64,000 bases of DNA from an uncultured Acetobacteroides sp. GTDB lineage: Bacteria; Bacteroidota; Bacteroidia; Bacteroidales; ZOR0009. Made by a program: the position numbers and the translations under genes. The stretch covers positions 930,001 through 994,000 of the forward strand of contig NZ_OY782755.1 in the NCBI RefSeq assembly GCF_963678165.1, read 5' to 3'. Shown here one piece after another: positions 9,501 through 17,225 of this stretch. Within the stretch, counting starts at the first letter, position 1. Each line of letters starts with the position of its first letter. The notes below the pieces were generated by a model. The model was not told the DNA's origin, did not search any database, and worked only from the letters and a program-made list of their open reading frames with translations.

Positions 9501-10382
9501 ATGAGAGCTTATATAGTGGTAGCCGCAATAGCGGTAGCAGCATTGACTGGATGCAATGGCGGAAATGAGAAAAATGATGCCTACGGTAATTTTGAGGCTG
9601 TTGAAGTGGTTGTTTCCTCGGAGGTTAATGGACTAATTACTTCGGCTTCGGTTGTAGAGGGAAACGAAGTTGGCGTAGGTCAGGTTCTTTGCACGATAGA
9701 CTCGTTGCAGAATAGGTTAAGGATCGATCAAATGCAAGGAATGAAGGAGGCAACTCAATCGAAGGTTGGGACTATTGAAGCGCAGATCGCCGTGCTTCAA
9801 GCACAGAAGCAGACTGCTGATAAAGATTACGCCCGAATCTCTGCAATGCTAAAGGATGGAGCCGCAACTCAGCGCGATTACGATAATGTTAGCGGGCAAT
9901 TGAATGTAATAAACCGACAAATTGCACAAGCCAAGAGCCAGCTGGCAGGAATTCAAGGAGAACTAAAAAGCCTCACCTCGCAGGAGTCGCAGGTTGCCGA
10001 TTTGGTTACGAAGTCGGTGGTTAAATCGCCAATTGCAGGAACGATTCTCGATAAGTACATCGAAAAGGGAGAACTGGCTGTTCCTGGTAAGCAACTCTAT
10101 AAGATTGCAGATACCAAGACGCTGGTGCTAAAGGTGTACGTTTCGGGCTCGCTTCTTCCAAAGGTGGTGGTTGGTAAGAAGGTTGCAGTTTACATCGATA
10201 AGGATAAGAAATCTGACGAGAAGTTGGAGGGCGTTGTAACCTGGGTTTCGCCACAGGCTGAGTTTACTCCAAAGATCATCCAAACCAAGGAGGAACGGGT
10301 TGATTTGGTTTACGCCGTTAAGGTTAATGTACCCAACGATGGTAGATTGAAGATTGGAATGCCTGGTAGTGTGGTATTCTAG
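9501..10382 (+). CDS. HlyD/YbhG-type membrane-fusion lipoprotein
   Basis: The 293-residue protein has a lipobox (AALTGC, Cys18), so it is probably anchored by lipid in the inner-membrane periplasmic leaflet. A biotinyl-lipoyl-like half motif (VNGLITSASVVEGNEVGVGQ) is followed by a long coiled-coil hairpin (about residues 75-165), then the second lipoyl half (VVKSPIAGTI) and a beta-barrel domain. This is the periplasmic adaptor that connects the ABC-2 pump with the TolC protein. The arrangement matches YbhG of the YbhGFSR exporter. Confidence 0.88.
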   Translation: MRAYIVVAAIAVAALTGCNGGNEKNDAYGNFEAVEVVVSSEVNGLITSASVVEGNEVGVGQVLCTIDSLQNRLRIDQMQGMKEATQSKVGTIEAQIAVLQAQKQTADKDYARISAMLKDGAATQRDYDNVSGQLNVINRQIAQAKSQLAGIQGELKSLTSQESQVADLVTKSVVKSPIAGTILDKYIEKGELAVPGKQLYKIADTKTLVLKVYVSGSLLPKVVVGKKVAVYIDKDKKSDEKLEGVVTWVSPQAEFTPKIIQTKEERVDLVYAVKVNVPNDGRLKIGMPGSVVF

Positions 10383-10415
10383 TTGTGAGTACTGAGAAGT
10401 GAATAAAAAAAAGTG

Positions 10416-11324
10416 ATGATAGCACTCAGCATAGAGAATATCAGAAAGCATTTTGGCGAGGTGGAAGCGCTGAAAGGTGTTTCGTTGAGCATAGAACAGG
10501 GGGAACTATTTGGGATAATTGGTCCAGATGGTGCCGGCAAGACTACCTTGTTTCGGTTGATTGCCTCGCTTCTGCTTCCTTCGTCGGGGAAGATAACTGC
10601 ACTCGGGCTCGATTCGGTGAAGGACTACAAGCAGATTCGAAAGATGGTGGGCTATATGCCCGGAAGGTTCTCGCTTTATCCCGACCTGACGGTTGCGGAG
10701 AATCTCAACTTCTTCGCATCGGTTTTCGGGACAACCATAGAGGAAAACTACGACCTGATTAAGCCTGTGTTTAAAATGTTAGAGCCATTTAAAGACAGGC
10801 CTGCAGGAAAGCTCTCGGGGGGAATGAAGCAGAAGCTAGCCCTCTCCTGTGCGCTGATCCATAAACCTGAATTGCTGCTGCTCGATGAGCCTACAACGGG
10901 CGTCGATGCTGTATCGCGAAAGGAGTTTTGGGAAATGCTTAAAATGCTAGAGCAGCATGGCATCACCATTGTAGTTTCGACGCCGTACATGGACGAGGCA
11001 AGCCTTTGCGATAGGGTTGCGCTCATTCAGTCGGGTGAGATCCTTAAGGTCGATAAGCCTTCTGCCATTATAAGAGATTTTAGCAAGCCGCTCTACGCTC
11101 TTCCAACGGTAAACATATACGCATCAATTAAGGCGTTGCGGGCGATGCCCGAGGTGGAAAGCGCATTCGCTTTTGGACAGAACGTACACGTTGTGCTGAA
11201 GAACGAAAATGCCAGAGCGAGCGTTGAGCAGAAGCTCGCAGAATGCGGAATCGCTCAACCCTTACAGCCAACCGAGGCGACCATCGAGGACTGCTTTATG
11301 GATTTGATGGTCTCGGTTAAGTAG
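10416..11324 (+). CDS. ABC transporter ATP-binding protein (first ATPase, YbhF N-half-like)
   Basis: This cytoplasmic ABC ATPase has about 302 residues. Walker A is GPDGAGKTT, the signature LSGGMKQK, Walker B LLLLDEPTTGVD, and the switch region STPYMDEA (His of the usual switch replaced by Pro). A GPDGAGKTT loop is typical of the N-terminal half of the fused ATPase YbhF. About 60-70 C-terminal residues form the extension seen in this subfamily. I prefer ATG 10416 to the GTG one codon upstream. It is followed by a DUF559 element rather than directly by the second ATPase gene. Confidence 0.9.
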   Translation: MIALSIENIRKHFGEVEALKGVSLSIEQGELFGIIGPDGAGKTTLFRLIASLLLPSSGKITALGLDSVKDYKQIRKMVGYMPGRFSLYPDLTVAENLNFFASVFGTTIEENYDLIKPVFKMLEPFKDRPAGKLSGGMKQKLALSCALIHKPELLLLDEPTTGVDAVSRKEFWEMLKMLEQHGITIVVSTPYMDEASLCDRVALIQSGEILKVDKPSAIIRDFSKPLYALPTVNIYASIKALRAMPEVESAFAFGQNVHVVLKNENARASVEQKLAECGIAQPLQPTEATIEDCFMDLMVSVK

Positions 11325-11400
11325 CTGCTGAAAGAGGTAAACAGCTATCGCTTTAATTAGATTGTTTAGGCTCAAAACTGAAGCGCTGCTTCTTATCGGA

Positions 11401-11433
11401 GGTTATCCCCCGCTGGCGGGGGCGAGGGGGTGG
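11401..11433 (+). repeat. Hairpin repeat copy a (left end of element 1)
   Basis: GGTTATCC is followed by the palindrome CCCCCGCTGGCGGGGG and GAGGGGGTGG. It is the inverted partner of 11871-11904 and belongs to the same family as the copies near 12839, 17003, 17975, 18251 and 24682. Confidence 0.8.
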
Positions 11434-11482
11434 AAGCAAAGGCGGCAATGAAAAGTCTTTTACTCACGTAAAATCAGCAATA

Positions 11483-11860
11483 ATGGACAACTCGGGCTAT
11501 AATAAAAAGCTGAAATCGTTTGCCAATAGCTTGCGGCATAACATGACTAAGGCAGAAGCTTGTCTTTGGAAGTACGCTTTGGGCAATAGGCAAATGATGG
11601 GCTTACAGTTTCGAAGGCAGCGTCCTATTCTTAGCTACATTGCCGATTTTGTATGCCTTGAATTGAAGCTAGTTATTGAGGTTGATGGCTACTCTCATCA
11701 GCTAGAGGAGGTCCATCTTCGTGATATGAAAAAGGAAGACGATCTTCGAAATGCAGGGTTCCGAATTCTTCGATTTTCCGATAACGAGGTGTTAAATCAC
11801 ATTCAAATGGTAAAAGAGGAGATTGAACGAACGATTATAAGTGTAAAGGGGGAGACTTAA
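11483..11860 (+). CDS. DUF559 (Vsr-like PD-(D/E)XK) endonuclease-domain protein
   Basis: The 125-residue protein has the DUF559 pattern: SLRHNMTKAEACLWKYAL, a basic QFRRQRPI segment, then IADFVCLELKLVIEVDGYSH, which carries the Asp and the EVD acidic pair of a PD-(D/E)XK/Vsr-like nuclease core, and FRILRFSDNEV. It probably cuts or nicks DNA in the cytoplasm, but no DUF559 substrate can be read from sequence. A second, divergent copy lies at 18294-18680 with the same flanking-repeat architecture. It interrupts an exporter operon and is unlikely to take part in export. Confidence 0.85.
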   Translation: MDNSGYNKKLKSFANSLRHNMTKAEACLWKYALGNRQMMGLQFRRQRPILSYIADFVCLELKLVIEVDGYSHQLEEVHLRDMKKEDDLRNAGFRILRFSDNEVLNHIQMVKEEIERTIISVKGET

Positions 11861-11870
11861 TGAAGGCTCC

Positions 11871-11904
11871 GTCCACCCCCTACCCCCGCCAGCGGGGGAT
11901 ATCC
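11871..11904 (-). repeat. Hairpin repeat copy b (right end of element 1)
   Basis: Read on the minus strand this is GGATATCC, CCCCCGCTGGCGGGGG core, then TAGGGGGTGGAC, nearly identical to copy a. It begins 10 bases after the DUF559 stop and could also act as its terminator. The remaining 120 bases before the next ATPase gene hold nothing else I recognise. Confidence 0.8.
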
Positions 11905-12028
11905 TTCGATTGATTGCTGGTTTATTCCTCAGCGAAGGCGAATTGAGGGTGGCATTTGGGGTTGAGCCTTTTATGCATGCTAAATGTGCCGCCGTATTTA
12001 GGCTAGCGTCTTTTTTCAAACAAGAATT

Positions 12029-12757
12029 ATGATTACCGATAGCAAGATAATAGAGGTTAAAGATCTGGTAAAGAAGTTCGGCAGCTTTGTTGCCAACGAC
12101 CATTTGACCTTCGACGTTTACCAAGGCGAGATATTCGGTTTCCTTGGGGCAAACGGCGCCGGGAAAACCACCGCCATCAAGATACTTTGCGGGCTATCCT
12201 CGCCCACATCGGGGAAAATCTCGGTGGCAGGCTTCGATGGCTACACGCAAACCGAGCTGATTAAGCGCAATATCGGCTACATGAGCCAGAAGTTCTCGCT
12301 ATACGAGGACCTAACGGTTGCCGAGAACATCCGATTCTACGGAGGCATCTACGGAATGGCGATGAAGGAGATCAAGCAGAAGACGGAGCAGCTGCTAAAG
12401 CGCTTAGGCTTTTACGAGGAGCGTAATACCCTTGTTGCATCGCTTCCACTTGGATGGAAGCAGAAGCTTGCCTTTTCCGTTGCCATATTTCACGATCCCA
12501 AAATCGTATTCCTTGACGAGCCAACGGGCGGCGTTGATCCCATAACGCGCCGACAGTTCTGGGAGCTGATATACGAGGCAACCGAACGCGGTATAACCGT
12601 GTTCGTAACCACCCACTACATGGACGAGGCGGAGTACTGCAACCGCGTTACCATTATGGTAAACGGCAAAATTGAAGCGCTCGATACCCCAACGATGCTT
12701 AAGGAAGCCTATAAGGCAGAAACTATGGACGAAGTCTTTCTAAAGCTCGCCCGATAG
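12029..12757 (+). CDS. ABC transporter ATP-binding protein (second ATPase, YbhF C-half-like)
   Basis: The 242-residue ABC ATPase has Walker A GANGAGKTT, a signature that reads LPLGWKQK rather than LSGGQ-like, Walker B IVFLDEPTGGVD and the switch His in TTHYMDEA. The altered signature (SLPLGWKQKLA) is typical of the C-terminal half of YbhF, which supports the view that this and the ATPase at 10416 are the two halves of one asymmetric ATPase encoded separately. It would pair with the permeases encoded downstream. Confidence 0.9.
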   Translation: MITDSKIIEVKDLVKKFGSFVANDHLTFDVYQGEIFGFLGANGAGKTTAIKILCGLSSPTSGKISVAGFDGYTQTELIKRNIGYMSQKFSLYEDLTVAENIRFYGGIYGMAMKEIKQKTEQLLKRLGFYEERNTLVASLPLGWKQKLAFSVAIFHDPKIVFLDEPTGGVDPITRRQFWELIYEATERGITVFVTTHYMDEAEYCNRVTIMVNGKIEALDTPTMLKEAYKAETMDEVFLKLAR

Positions 12758-12838
12758 GGAGTAGGGAGAAGGGAATAGCGATTAGAGAGTGATTGACGAA
12801 CGGGAGCGTTGAGACCTATTTTAGTAATCAATGTTCTT

Positions 12839-12875
12839 TATCCTCCCGCTTAGGCGGGAGGTAGGGGAGGGTAAA
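12839..12875 (+). repeat. Solitary hairpin repeat copy c
   Basis: TTATCCTCCCGCTTAGGCGG with the following GAGGTAGGGGAGGG forms the family hairpin and tail. The preceding TAATCAATGTTCT matches the outer flank of the other copies. It sits in the 187-bp gap between an ATPase gene and its permease gene. A partial GGTTATCCCTC at about 12889 may be the decayed partner. Confidence 0.7.
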
Positions 12876-12944
12876 AGACTTATAAGTAAGGTTATCCCTC
12901 AATCTCGAAAACTCTTCGCTTACATCAAAAAAATGAAGTAGAAC

Positions 12945-14054
12945 ATGAAACTAAAGAGGCTAGGTAGCTTTTTGTCGAAGGAGTTTAAGCATATCTTCAG
13001 GGATAAGCGTTCGATGCTGATCCTTTTCGGAATGCCGGTTGTGCAGCTGCTGCTTTTCGGATACGTTATTACCAACGAGCTGAAGAACGCTAACGTAGCG
13101 GTGCTCGACAAAAGCAAGGATGCTACCACCAAAAAGATAATCGGCGCGTTGGATGCTTCCAACTACTTTCAGTGTACGGATTTCCTGACGGACGAATCGC
13201 AGGTGAAGGAGGTGCTACGTTCGGGGAAGGTGAAGATGGTTGTTGTGTTCGACGCCAGCTTTGAAAAGAACTTGGTGGATCATAAAAAGGCGCAGGTGCA
13301 GATTGTTGCCGACGCCGCCGAACCCAATGTGGCCAACGCATCGGTAGGTTATACCTCGCAGATCGTTAACAAGGCGGTGAACGATATCTTTCACCAGGAG
13401 ATGAATAGAGGTGTGATCGTTCAGCCACGAATGGTGTACAACGAGGAACAGCAAAACGTCTTCATGTTTGTTCCTGGAACCATGGCGCTTATCCTAATGC
13501 TGATCTCCGCCATGATGACCTCCATAACCATTGCTCGCGAGAAGGAGCGCGGAACGATGGAGATCCTGCTGGTATCGCCACTAAGGCCGTCGCAAATAAT
13601 AATGGGCAAGGTGCTTCCCTACTTCTTCCTGTCGTTTATCAATGCGGTTGTCATCTTGCTGCTAAGCCAGTACGTGTTTGGGCTTCCAATACGCGGCAGC
13701 TACGTTCTGCTGCTGGCCGAAAGCATGCTCTTCATCCTGATGGCGCTTTCGCTGGGCATCCTTATCTCTACGGTTTCGGCAAGCGAGCAGCAGGCGATGT
13801 TCATATCGATGTTTGCGCTGCTGATGCCTACCATGCTGCTCTCGGGCTTCATCTACCCCGTGGAGAATATGCCCTCGTGGCTTCAGGTTATCTGCAACAT
13901 CATTCCGGCACGCTGGTTTATCGTCATCGTTAAAGGAATAATGCTGAAGGGGAGCGATCTGATGGGGGTGTGGAAGGAAACGCTCGTGGTGGTTGGCTTC
14001 ACCGCCATCTTTATCATTGGTAGTATTAAGAAATTTAAGGTAAGGCTGGAGTAG
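12945..14054 (+). CDS. ABC-2 type permease (YbhS/YbhR-like)
   Basis: This 369-residue inner-membrane protein has the ABC-2 layout: one membrane helix near residues 25-45 (MLILFGMPVVQLLLFGYVIT), a large periplasmic domain of about 130 residues, then five helices, with the conserved coupling segment REKERGTMEILLVSPLRP between the first two. It should form a heterodimer with the 14229 permease and export a hydrophobic or cationic compound towards the TolC duct. It belongs to the YhiI/YbhR group by neighbourhood and architecture. Confidence 0.9.
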   Translation: MKLKRLGSFLSKEFKHIFRDKRSMLILFGMPVVQLLLFGYVITNELKNANVAVLDKSKDATTKKIIGALDASNYFQCTDFLTDESQVKEVLRSGKVKMVVVFDASFEKNLVDHKKAQVQIVADAAEPNVANASVGYTSQIVNKAVNDIFHQEMNRGVIVQPRMVYNEEQQNVFMFVPGTMALILMLISAMMTSITIAREKERGTMEILLVSPLRPSQIIMGKVLPYFFLSFINAVVILLLSQYVFGLPIRGSYVLLLAESMLFILMALSLGILISTVSASEQQAMFISMFALLMPTMLLSGFIYPVENMPSWLQVICNIIPARWFIVIVKGIMLKGSDLMGVWKETLVVVGFTAIFIIGSIKKFKVRLE

Positions 14055-14057
14055 GTA

Positions 14058-14190
14058 AGACTTTAGATATTAGATGTTAGACGTTAGACACAAGACGCAA
14101 GACACAAGACGGGATGGAGATGATTAAGTGCGTTTATCTTGATACTTGTGTCTTGAATCTTGAATCTTGATACTTGAATCTTGAGTCTTT
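14058..14190. repeat. Paired inverted low-complexity repeats (AGACACAAGAC / GTCTTGAATCTTG)
   Basis: The gap between the two permease genes holds a left tract of TTAGA/AGACACAAGAC units (about 14068-14110) and a right tract of CTTGAATCTTGATACTTG units (about 14137-14190). The right tract is roughly the reverse complement of the left, so the RNA could fold into a long imperfect hairpin. No reading frame is present. Confidence 0.6.
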
Positions 14191-14228
14191 TAATCAATCT
14201 CCTGTAATAACTTCTTCAAATTAAAACT

Positions 14229-15338
14229 ATGCGAACCGTTCTATTTATACTTCAGAAAGAGTTTAGGCAGATATTCCGAAACAGGAGTATGCTTCCCATC
14301 ATCTTTGTTTTACCGGTGGTTCAGCTCTTGGTGCTAATCCACGCGGTTACCTTCGATGTGAAGTCGTTGAGCTTAGTGGTGGTGGATAACAGTAGAAGCT
14401 CCGACTCGCGCGAGCTCGTAAACAAGTTCGTCGGATCATCATTCTTCCTGATGAAGGATTATCCGCAGAGCAGCCAACAGGCAATGGCCCTCATCAATAG
14501 CGGTAAGGCCGATCTGGCGCTGATTATCCCCGAAGGGTTTAGCCTTAAGCAGGTGAGGGATGGAAGGGTGAACGTGCAGCTGCTCGTTAACGCCATCAAC
14601 ACCACGCAGGCAACGCTGGCAAATGCCTACGCGAACTCGATTATTGGTGATTTCAACCGCACCAAGCTACCTCCGGGCGCCATCGATAACGTGTACGCCG
14701 CCGATGTTCGTCCGCAGTTCTGGTTCAACCCAACGCTCGACTTCAAGATTTACATGTTCCCCGGAATCTTGGTAATCCTGGTCACCGCCATTGGGCTTTT
14801 CCTTTCGGGGATGAACCTGGTGCGCGAAAAGGAGATAGGCACCATCGAGCAGCTGAACGTTACGCCCATCAAGAAGTGGCAATTCGTGGTGGGGAAGGTG
14901 CTGCCGTTCCTCATCATCGGGCTTTTCGAGATCGGCTTGGGCGTTCTCCTCGGAAGGATTGCTTTCGGCATTCCGTTCGTAGGCTCGGTTGGGACGCTTT
15001 TCTTAACCACCTTCACCTATCTTCTTGTGGTGATTGCCCTCGGAACGCTAATCTCCAACCAGTCGAGCACCCAGCAGCAGTCGATGTTTGTTAGCTGGTT
15101 CTTCATGATGCTATTCCTGATGATGAGCGGGCTTTTCAACATCGTCGAGAGCATGCCGCAGTGGGCGATATGGCTCAACAAGCTCAACCCGATCTCCTAC
15201 TTCATCCTGATTATTCGAATGGTGATGCTGAAGGGGGCTACGCTTTCGGATATTGCCGTTCCGCTGGGCTCGCTGGCTGCCTACGCGGCTGTTGCCATGA
15301 CGCTAGCCATCACCTTATACCAAAAGAAGACGGCTTAA
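14229..15338 (+). CDS. ABC-2 type permease (second subunit)
   Basis: The 369-residue inner-membrane protein is a paralogue of the preceding permease. It has an N-terminal helix (IIFVLPVVQLLVLIHAV), a periplasmic domain, the coupling motif REKEIGTIEQLNVTPIK and five C-terminal helices ending in a basic tail. It is the partner half-permease of the exporter. The gene is followed 24 bases later by a second TetR gene. Confidence 0.9.
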   Translation: MRTVLFILQKEFRQIFRNRSMLPIIFVLPVVQLLVLIHAVTFDVKSLSLVVVDNSRSSDSRELVNKFVGSSFFLMKDYPQSSQQAMALINSGKADLALIIPEGFSLKQVRDGRVNVQLLVNAINTTQATLANAYANSIIGDFNRTKLPPGAIDNVYAADVRPQFWFNPTLDFKIYMFPGILVILVTAIGLFLSGMNLVREKEIGTIEQLNVTPIKKWQFVVGKVLPFLIIGLFEIGLGVLLGRIAFGIPFVGSVGTLFLTTFTYLLVVIALGTLISNQSSTQQQSMFVSWFFMMLFLMMSGLFNIVESMPQWAIWLNKLNPISYFILIIRMVMLKGATLSDIAVPLGSLAAYAAVAMTLAITLYQKKTA

Positions 15339-15362
15339 TCAATATCACTTAACGCATAACGT

Positions 15363-15983
15363 ATGAAATCGAAAAGGCACTACTATATCGACCGAGTTTC
15401 GGAGATGATACTCGACACCGCTAACGTAAACTTCAAGGTGGATGAGATTGCCTCGTCGATCGGGGTTACCAAGAAGACGCTCTACAACTATTTCGACAGC
15501 AAGCAGCAGCTCTTGGAGTGCGTCGTTGATAGCTACCTGAAGAGGGGGATTGACGAGATTCGGACCGAGGCAGCTACGATCGGGCTCCCCATTGCCTCGC
15601 TTGTAGCCGTGGGGCGAAAGGTAAGCGCCCTACAGCATAGCCTCGCGCGGCATCCTGCCATCACCCGCGAGCTGGTTGATGCGGCTTCGGCGCAGCGAAT
15701 CGTTGGCGAGCGCCGCGAAGAGCTGCTCGCCGTGGTTGTTCATTTCTTCGCGAAGGGATCGCGTACGGGCGTCTTCGACGACGATCTGGATGCGGTGCTG
15801 GCGGGTAAACTCTTCCTCTCGGGCGTAGAGGCGGCGGCGCATCGGCGCTTTGCCACGGCAGATGGTCGTACCGTCGAGGGCGAGTTGAGCAAGGTGATGT
15901 ACTACATGCTAAAGGGGTGCTGCTCGTCGGATGGGCTGCTGAGCCTTCGCGAGGCGCTCGATCTCCGGGTTGTTGCCTGCTAG
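15363..15983 (+). CDS. TetR family transcriptional regulator
   Basis: The 206-residue protein has an N-terminal helix-turn-helix domain (DEIASSIGVTKKTLYNYFDS) and a helical C-terminal domain. It closes the efflux locus and differs from the first TetR at 7604, so the locus has two repressor-type regulators, one at each end. Whether it acts on the locus or on a different promoter cannot be decided from sequence. Its GC content is visibly higher than that of the first TetR gene. Confidence 0.85.
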   Translation: MKSKRHYYIDRVSEMILDTANVNFKVDEIASSIGVTKKTLYNYFDSKQQLLECVVDSYLKRGIDEIRTEAATIGLPIASLVAVGRKVSALQHSLARHPAITRELVDAASAQRIVGERREELLAVVVHFFAKGSRTGVFDDDLDAVLAGKLFLSGVEAAAHRRFATADGRTVEGELSKVMYYMLKGCCSSDGLLSLREALDLRVVAC

Positions 15984-16049
15984 ACCTTTCCTCTTCTCCT
16001 CGTTGATCAATAAAACGCTATCTTTACCTCTACCTTAAACGTGGAGGCT

Positions 16050-16325
16050 ATGCTTGCTGTTATCATCCTTTTTACCGTTGGATTCCTTGCCGGACTTCTT
16101 CTGAAGCGGTGGATTAGGTCTACCAAGCCCATCGAGCGGTTGGTGACCATCGCCATTTGGCTGCTGATCTTTATCCTTGGAGCCAACGTTGGCTTCAATA
16201 GGGTGGTGATGGGCAACCTGCATACCTTGGGCTTGTGGGCTTTAATCATTGCCGTGGGATCGGTTGCCGGAAGCATCGCCGTTGTTGCCCTCGTTCAGCG
16301 CTACATCTACAAGGGGAGGGGCTAG
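16050..16325 (+). CDS. Lysine exporter LysO, N-terminal half (DUF340-like)
   Basis: This hydrophobic protein of about 91 residues has three predicted membrane helices (FTVGFLAGLLL, the segment around LLIFILGANVGFN, and VGSVAGSIAVVALV). It resembles the N-terminal half of LysO, which in Enterobacteria is one protein of about 300 residues exporting L-lysine or its analogues. The ATG at 16050 is preferred because GGAGG lies just upstream; a GTG at 16041 is the alternative. It is followed by its C-terminal half three bases after the stop. Confidence 0.7.
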   Translation: MLAVIILFTVGFLAGLLLKRWIRSTKPIERLVTIAIWLLIFILGANVGFNRVVMGNLHTLGLWALIIAVGSVAGSIAVVALVQRYIYKGRG

Positions 16326-16328
16326 GCG

Positions 16329-16931
16329 ATGAAGGGAAGCATTATTGTTCTATCCGTCTTCGTAGCTGGAATGCTGCTCGCCTACTTTGGCGTTCTTCCT
16401 TCTGTAATGGCTCAATACGACCTGAGCACCATCGCCCTCTACTTCCTGATGCTTATGGTTGGCGTGAGCATTGGTGCCGACGAGCATGTTGTTGCCATAC
16501 TCAAGTCGGTAAGCTTTAAGATTGTTCTCGTCCCCGTTGGTGTTGTGGTGGGCACCACTATCGGAGCCTTTCTGGTATCCTTTCTGGTTAAGGGGATTGA
16601 TACGAAGAACGTGCTGGCTATAGGTTCGGGCTTTGGCTACTACAGTCTGTCGAGCATCTTTATCGGAAAGATTAGCGGTAACGAGATGGGAGTGGTGGCG
16701 CTTCTTGCAAACATGATCCGCGAGCTCTCCACGCTGATGCTTGCACCCCTCTACGTTCGCCTCTTTGGTCGATTGGCTCCCGTTGCAGCAGCCGGCGCCA
16801 CGGCAATGGATACCTGTCTTCCGGTTATCATGAGGTACTCGGGAAAGGAGGTTGCCATCATCGCCCTCTTTAGCGGTATTGCGCTAACGGTGGTAGTCCC
16901 GTTTCTGGTGGTGTTTATCTTGGCGATGTAG
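16329..16931 (+). CDS. Lysine exporter LysO, C-terminal half
   Basis: The 200-residue membrane protein has about six helices and the glycine-rich segment GSGFGYYSLSSI characteristic of the LysO C-terminal domain, plus acidic and polar residues within helices (SIGADEH, GNEMGV). With the preceding gene it would reconstitute a full-length exporter in the inner membrane. Both halves are intact open frames with their own starts, so this looks like a stable two-gene arrangement rather than a frameshift. Confidence 0.75.
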   Translation: MKGSIIVLSVFVAGMLLAYFGVLPSVMAQYDLSTIALYFLMLMVGVSIGADEHVVAILKSVSFKIVLVPVGVVVGTTIGAFLVSFLVKGIDTKNVLAIGSGFGYYSLSSIFIGKISGNEMGVVALLANMIRELSTLMLAPLYVRLFGRLAPVAAAGATAMDTCLPVIMRYSGKEVAIIALFSGIALTVVVPFLVVFILAM

Positions 16932-17002
16932 GGGAGAATCAAGATTTTATTATTTCGAGGTTAGAACCTTATCAATTTAATCAAAGGTTTAATTCGATGC
17001 AC

Positions 17003-17155
17003 GTTATCCTCCCGTTTAGGCGGGAGGTAGGGGGCTATCTTCGAAAAGAAATAGTCATATGTTGTAGTTTAGTTGGGCAATTCTGTAATAGGTACGTACG
17101 AATTAGTACTAGCCAGCCCAACTACCCTTGCCTCCCGCATTACGGGAGGATACAG
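17003..17155. mobile_element. Gene-less inverted pair of hairpin repeats (copies d and e)
   Basis: Copy d (17003-17036: GTTATCC, hairpin CTCCCGTTTAGGCGGGAG, GTAGGGGG) and inverted copy e (17117-17155: CCTCCCGCATTACGGGAGG then ATACAGAGCG) face each other across about 80 bp with no reading frame. This is the layout of a miniature, non-autonomous form of the DUF559 elements. The gap 16932-17225 holds little else. Confidence 0.65.
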
Positions 17156-17225
17156 AGCGATTAATCAACGTCGTGGCGTTGGTGTTGAGGTTTCCCTTCG
17201 CAACGGATTCTCTTTTGCCCGAGCC

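Larger units (their letters stand above)
11401..11904. mobile_element. DUF559 element 1: nuclease gene flanked by inverted hairpin repeats
   Basis: The left repeat (11401-11433) and right repeat (11871-11904) are inverted copies that match at almost every position. Each contains the hairpin CCCCCGCTGGCGGGGG and a GGGGGTGG tail pointing inward. They enclose only the DUF559 gene: the right repeat begins 10 bases after its stop and the left ends 49 bases before its start. The unit separates two ABC ATPase genes of one efflux locus, so it appears inserted. No target duplication is obvious. Confidence 0.7.
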
